Of a stretch of DNA of 13,503 nucleotides, positions 12,396 to 13,503 are shown piece after piece (within the stretch, counting starts at the first letter, position 1; every line of letters starts with the position of its first letter). The position numbers and the translations under genes are program-made. Location of the stretch: assembly GCA_005239845.1 (NCBI GenBank), contig SBBD01000129.1:1-13503 (forward strand), written 5' to 3'. The notes beneath the pieces are model-generated. The model had not been told where the DNA came from. It saw nothing but the letters and a program-made list of their open reading frames with translations, and did not search any database. The stretch is from an archaeon (GTDB lineage: Archaea; Micrarchaeota; Micrarchaeia; Norongarragalinales; SBBD01).

Positions 12396-13503
12396 ATGGA
12401 GTTCGTAACTACAAAAAGGAAATATGGGGTAATTTCTGTTGCCCAAGCAAAATCCATAACTTTTGACTGGCTTAAACTAGGCAACCTTAGTTACGCCACA
12501 AAAATGGGACTCCCAGAGGTTGACGATAGATATCATGTTTGGCGAGTTCCTATATTAAACAATGAAATGGAACGAGTTGGTGAAGTGGTTATTGACGCCT
12601 TTTCTTCATTAGTTCTTCAAGATAAAACGACTAAAAAAGAACTTATAGAAGCTAGATTACTTGGCAGGCAAACAACTCAAAAACAGAATAATCAAATAGA
12701 AAACTACGTCATATCATCTCTTAGAAATACGGTTGCGTTAGGAGACGCTGAAGAAATACTAGCCCAATTACCTACTAATTCTGTCGATTTGGTTTTTACA
12801 TCTCCTCCATACTTCAATGCAAGACCTGAGTATACAGACTACGTTGACTATGAGGATTACTTGCTAAAAATGAGGAAAATAATCCGCGAAATTTATAGAG
12901 TTCTTAATGAAGGAAGATTTTTCGTATTAAATGTTTCTCCAGTTTTAGTGAGAAGAACCAATAGAAGTGAATCCTCAAAAAGACTTGCAGTTCCCTTTGA
13001 TTTTCATAGAATCTTTATTGAAGAGGGATTTGATTTTGTGGATGATATTGTTTGGGTGAAACCAGAAGGTGCTGGTTGGGCCACGGGAAGAGGAAGGAGA
13101 TTTGCTGCGGACAGACAGCCGCTACAATACAAGCCTGTCCCTGTTACCGAATATGTCTTGGTCTATCGGAAACATACCGACAAACTAATAGATTGGAATA
13201 TTCGTAAACACCCCGAACAAGATGCGGTTAAGCGGTCAAAGATAACTGGAGAATACGAAAAGACAAATGTTTGGCGCATCAAACCAGCTCACTCATCTAG
13301 ACATCCTGCAATTTTTCCATCAGAATTAGCTTCGAAGGTAATTCAATATTATTCATTTATCGGAGATGTTGTGCTAGACCCATTTGCAGGCATAGGGACA
13401 GTTGGTGAAGCTGCGTCGAGGCTCGGCAGGCGTTTTGTTCTAATCGAAATAGACGAAAAATATGGAAGAGAGATTTGTAAAAACGTAGAGAAATGGCTGG
13501 GAA
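12396..13503 (+). CDS. Beta-class DNA methyltransferase (N4-cytosine or N6-adenine), 3' end outside window
   Basis: The visible 369 codons encode a site-specific DNA methyltransferase. The catalytic motif TSPPYFN (about residue 135) precedes the S-adenosylmethionine motif DPFAGIGTVGEA (about 328), the beta-class order. Between them are YEDYLLKMRKIIREIYRVLN, VDDIVWVKP, a region with GAGWATGRGRRF and VPVTEYVLVYRK, then HPAIFPSELASKVI before the DPFAG motif. TSPPY suggests N4-cytosine but does not exclude N6-adenine. About 130 residues before TSPPY (FVTTKRKYGVISV, RYHVWRVPI) may recognise DNA. Codons are AT-rich (AGA arginine, ATA isoleucine), unlike every gene upstream, which indicates transfer. 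I chose the first ATG, 12396, behind GGGGTAG (12381-12387). The frame is open back to a TAA at 12303 without ATG and reads protein-like (KLFGDTILTKLINKQ), so the real start could be upstream. A restriction enzyme gene may lie beyond the window. Confidence 0.88.
   Translation, partial: MEFVTTKRKYGVISVAQAKSITFDWLKLGNLSYATKMGLPEVDDRYHVWRVPILNNEMERVGEVVIDAFSSLVLQDKTTKKELIEARLLGRQTTQKQNNQIENYVISSLRNTVALGDAEEILAQLPTNSVDLVFTSPPYFNARPEYTDYVDYEDYLLKMRKIIREIYRVLNEGRFFVLNVSPVLVRRTNRSESSKRLAVPFDFHRIFIEEGFDFVDDIVWVKPEGAGWATGRGRRFAADRQPLQYKPVPVTEYVLVYRKHTDKLIDWNIRKHPEQDAVKRSKITGEYEKTNVWRIKPAHSSRHPAIFPSELASKVIQYYSFIGDVVLDPFAGIGTVGEAASRLGRRFVLIEIDEKYGREICKNVEKWLG

Overview
The window looks archaeal. It carries a RIO1-type atypical kinase, an archaeal/eukaryotic-type peptidyl-tRNA hydrolase (Pth2), an ADP-dependent sugar kinase, and TATA-like boxes placed about 27-31 nt ahead of start codons (leaderless-type promoters) beside genes that have good Shine-Dalgarno sites. 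Most of the window is GC-rich, with G/C-ending codons. Small unknown membrane proteins, a degenerate metallo-beta-lactamase protein and a slimmed-down ABC system fit an under-described archaeal lineage (DPANN-like is possible), but the sequence alone does not fix the taxon.

Layout. Positions 1-46 may hold the 5' end of a leftward gene. purB (124-1554, +) meets a leftward unknown gene with a His-rich C-terminus (1575-1958). A rightward gene for a PEP-utilising mobile-domain protein without a visible ATP-grasp half follows (2172-3671), then a 45-residue one-helix protein (3701-3838) and a four-helix membrane protein (3925-4293), which ends in a hairpin plus T-rich terminator. A leftward MBL-fold protein (4432-5109) diverges from a three-gene rightward cluster: a membrane GGDEF protein (5224-6096), rio1 (6096-6866, 1-nt overlap) and pth2 (6874-7218). 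Convergent to this lies a leftward pair, ndk (8724-9191) then an ADP-dependent sugar kinase (7228-8703). Further right, also leftward, are an ABC ATPase of the nitrate/taurine type (9825-10574) and a separate gene for the C-terminal domain that is often fused to such ATPases (9274-9744). A PmbA/TldE-like protein gene (10626-11909, +) diverges from the ATPase gene across one shared TTTAAA box.

From about 11910 to the end the DNA becomes markedly AT-rich. It starts with a gene-poor stretch holding an interrupted inverted repeat and continues into a beta-class DNA methyltransferase (12396 to beyond the window) with AGA/ATA-type codons. This looks like an acquired island, perhaps one side of a restriction-modification locus.

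How the genes fit together. purB, ndk and the ADP-dependent kinase concern purine nucleotides and sugar phosphorylation; rio1 and pth2 concern ribosome maturation and translation; the ABC pair is an incomplete importer whose permease is not here. The most unusual points are the GGDEF protein coupled to rio1, the MBL protein lacking several metal-ligand histidines, the split ABC/AAA-associated gene, and the island boundary with its inverted repeat.
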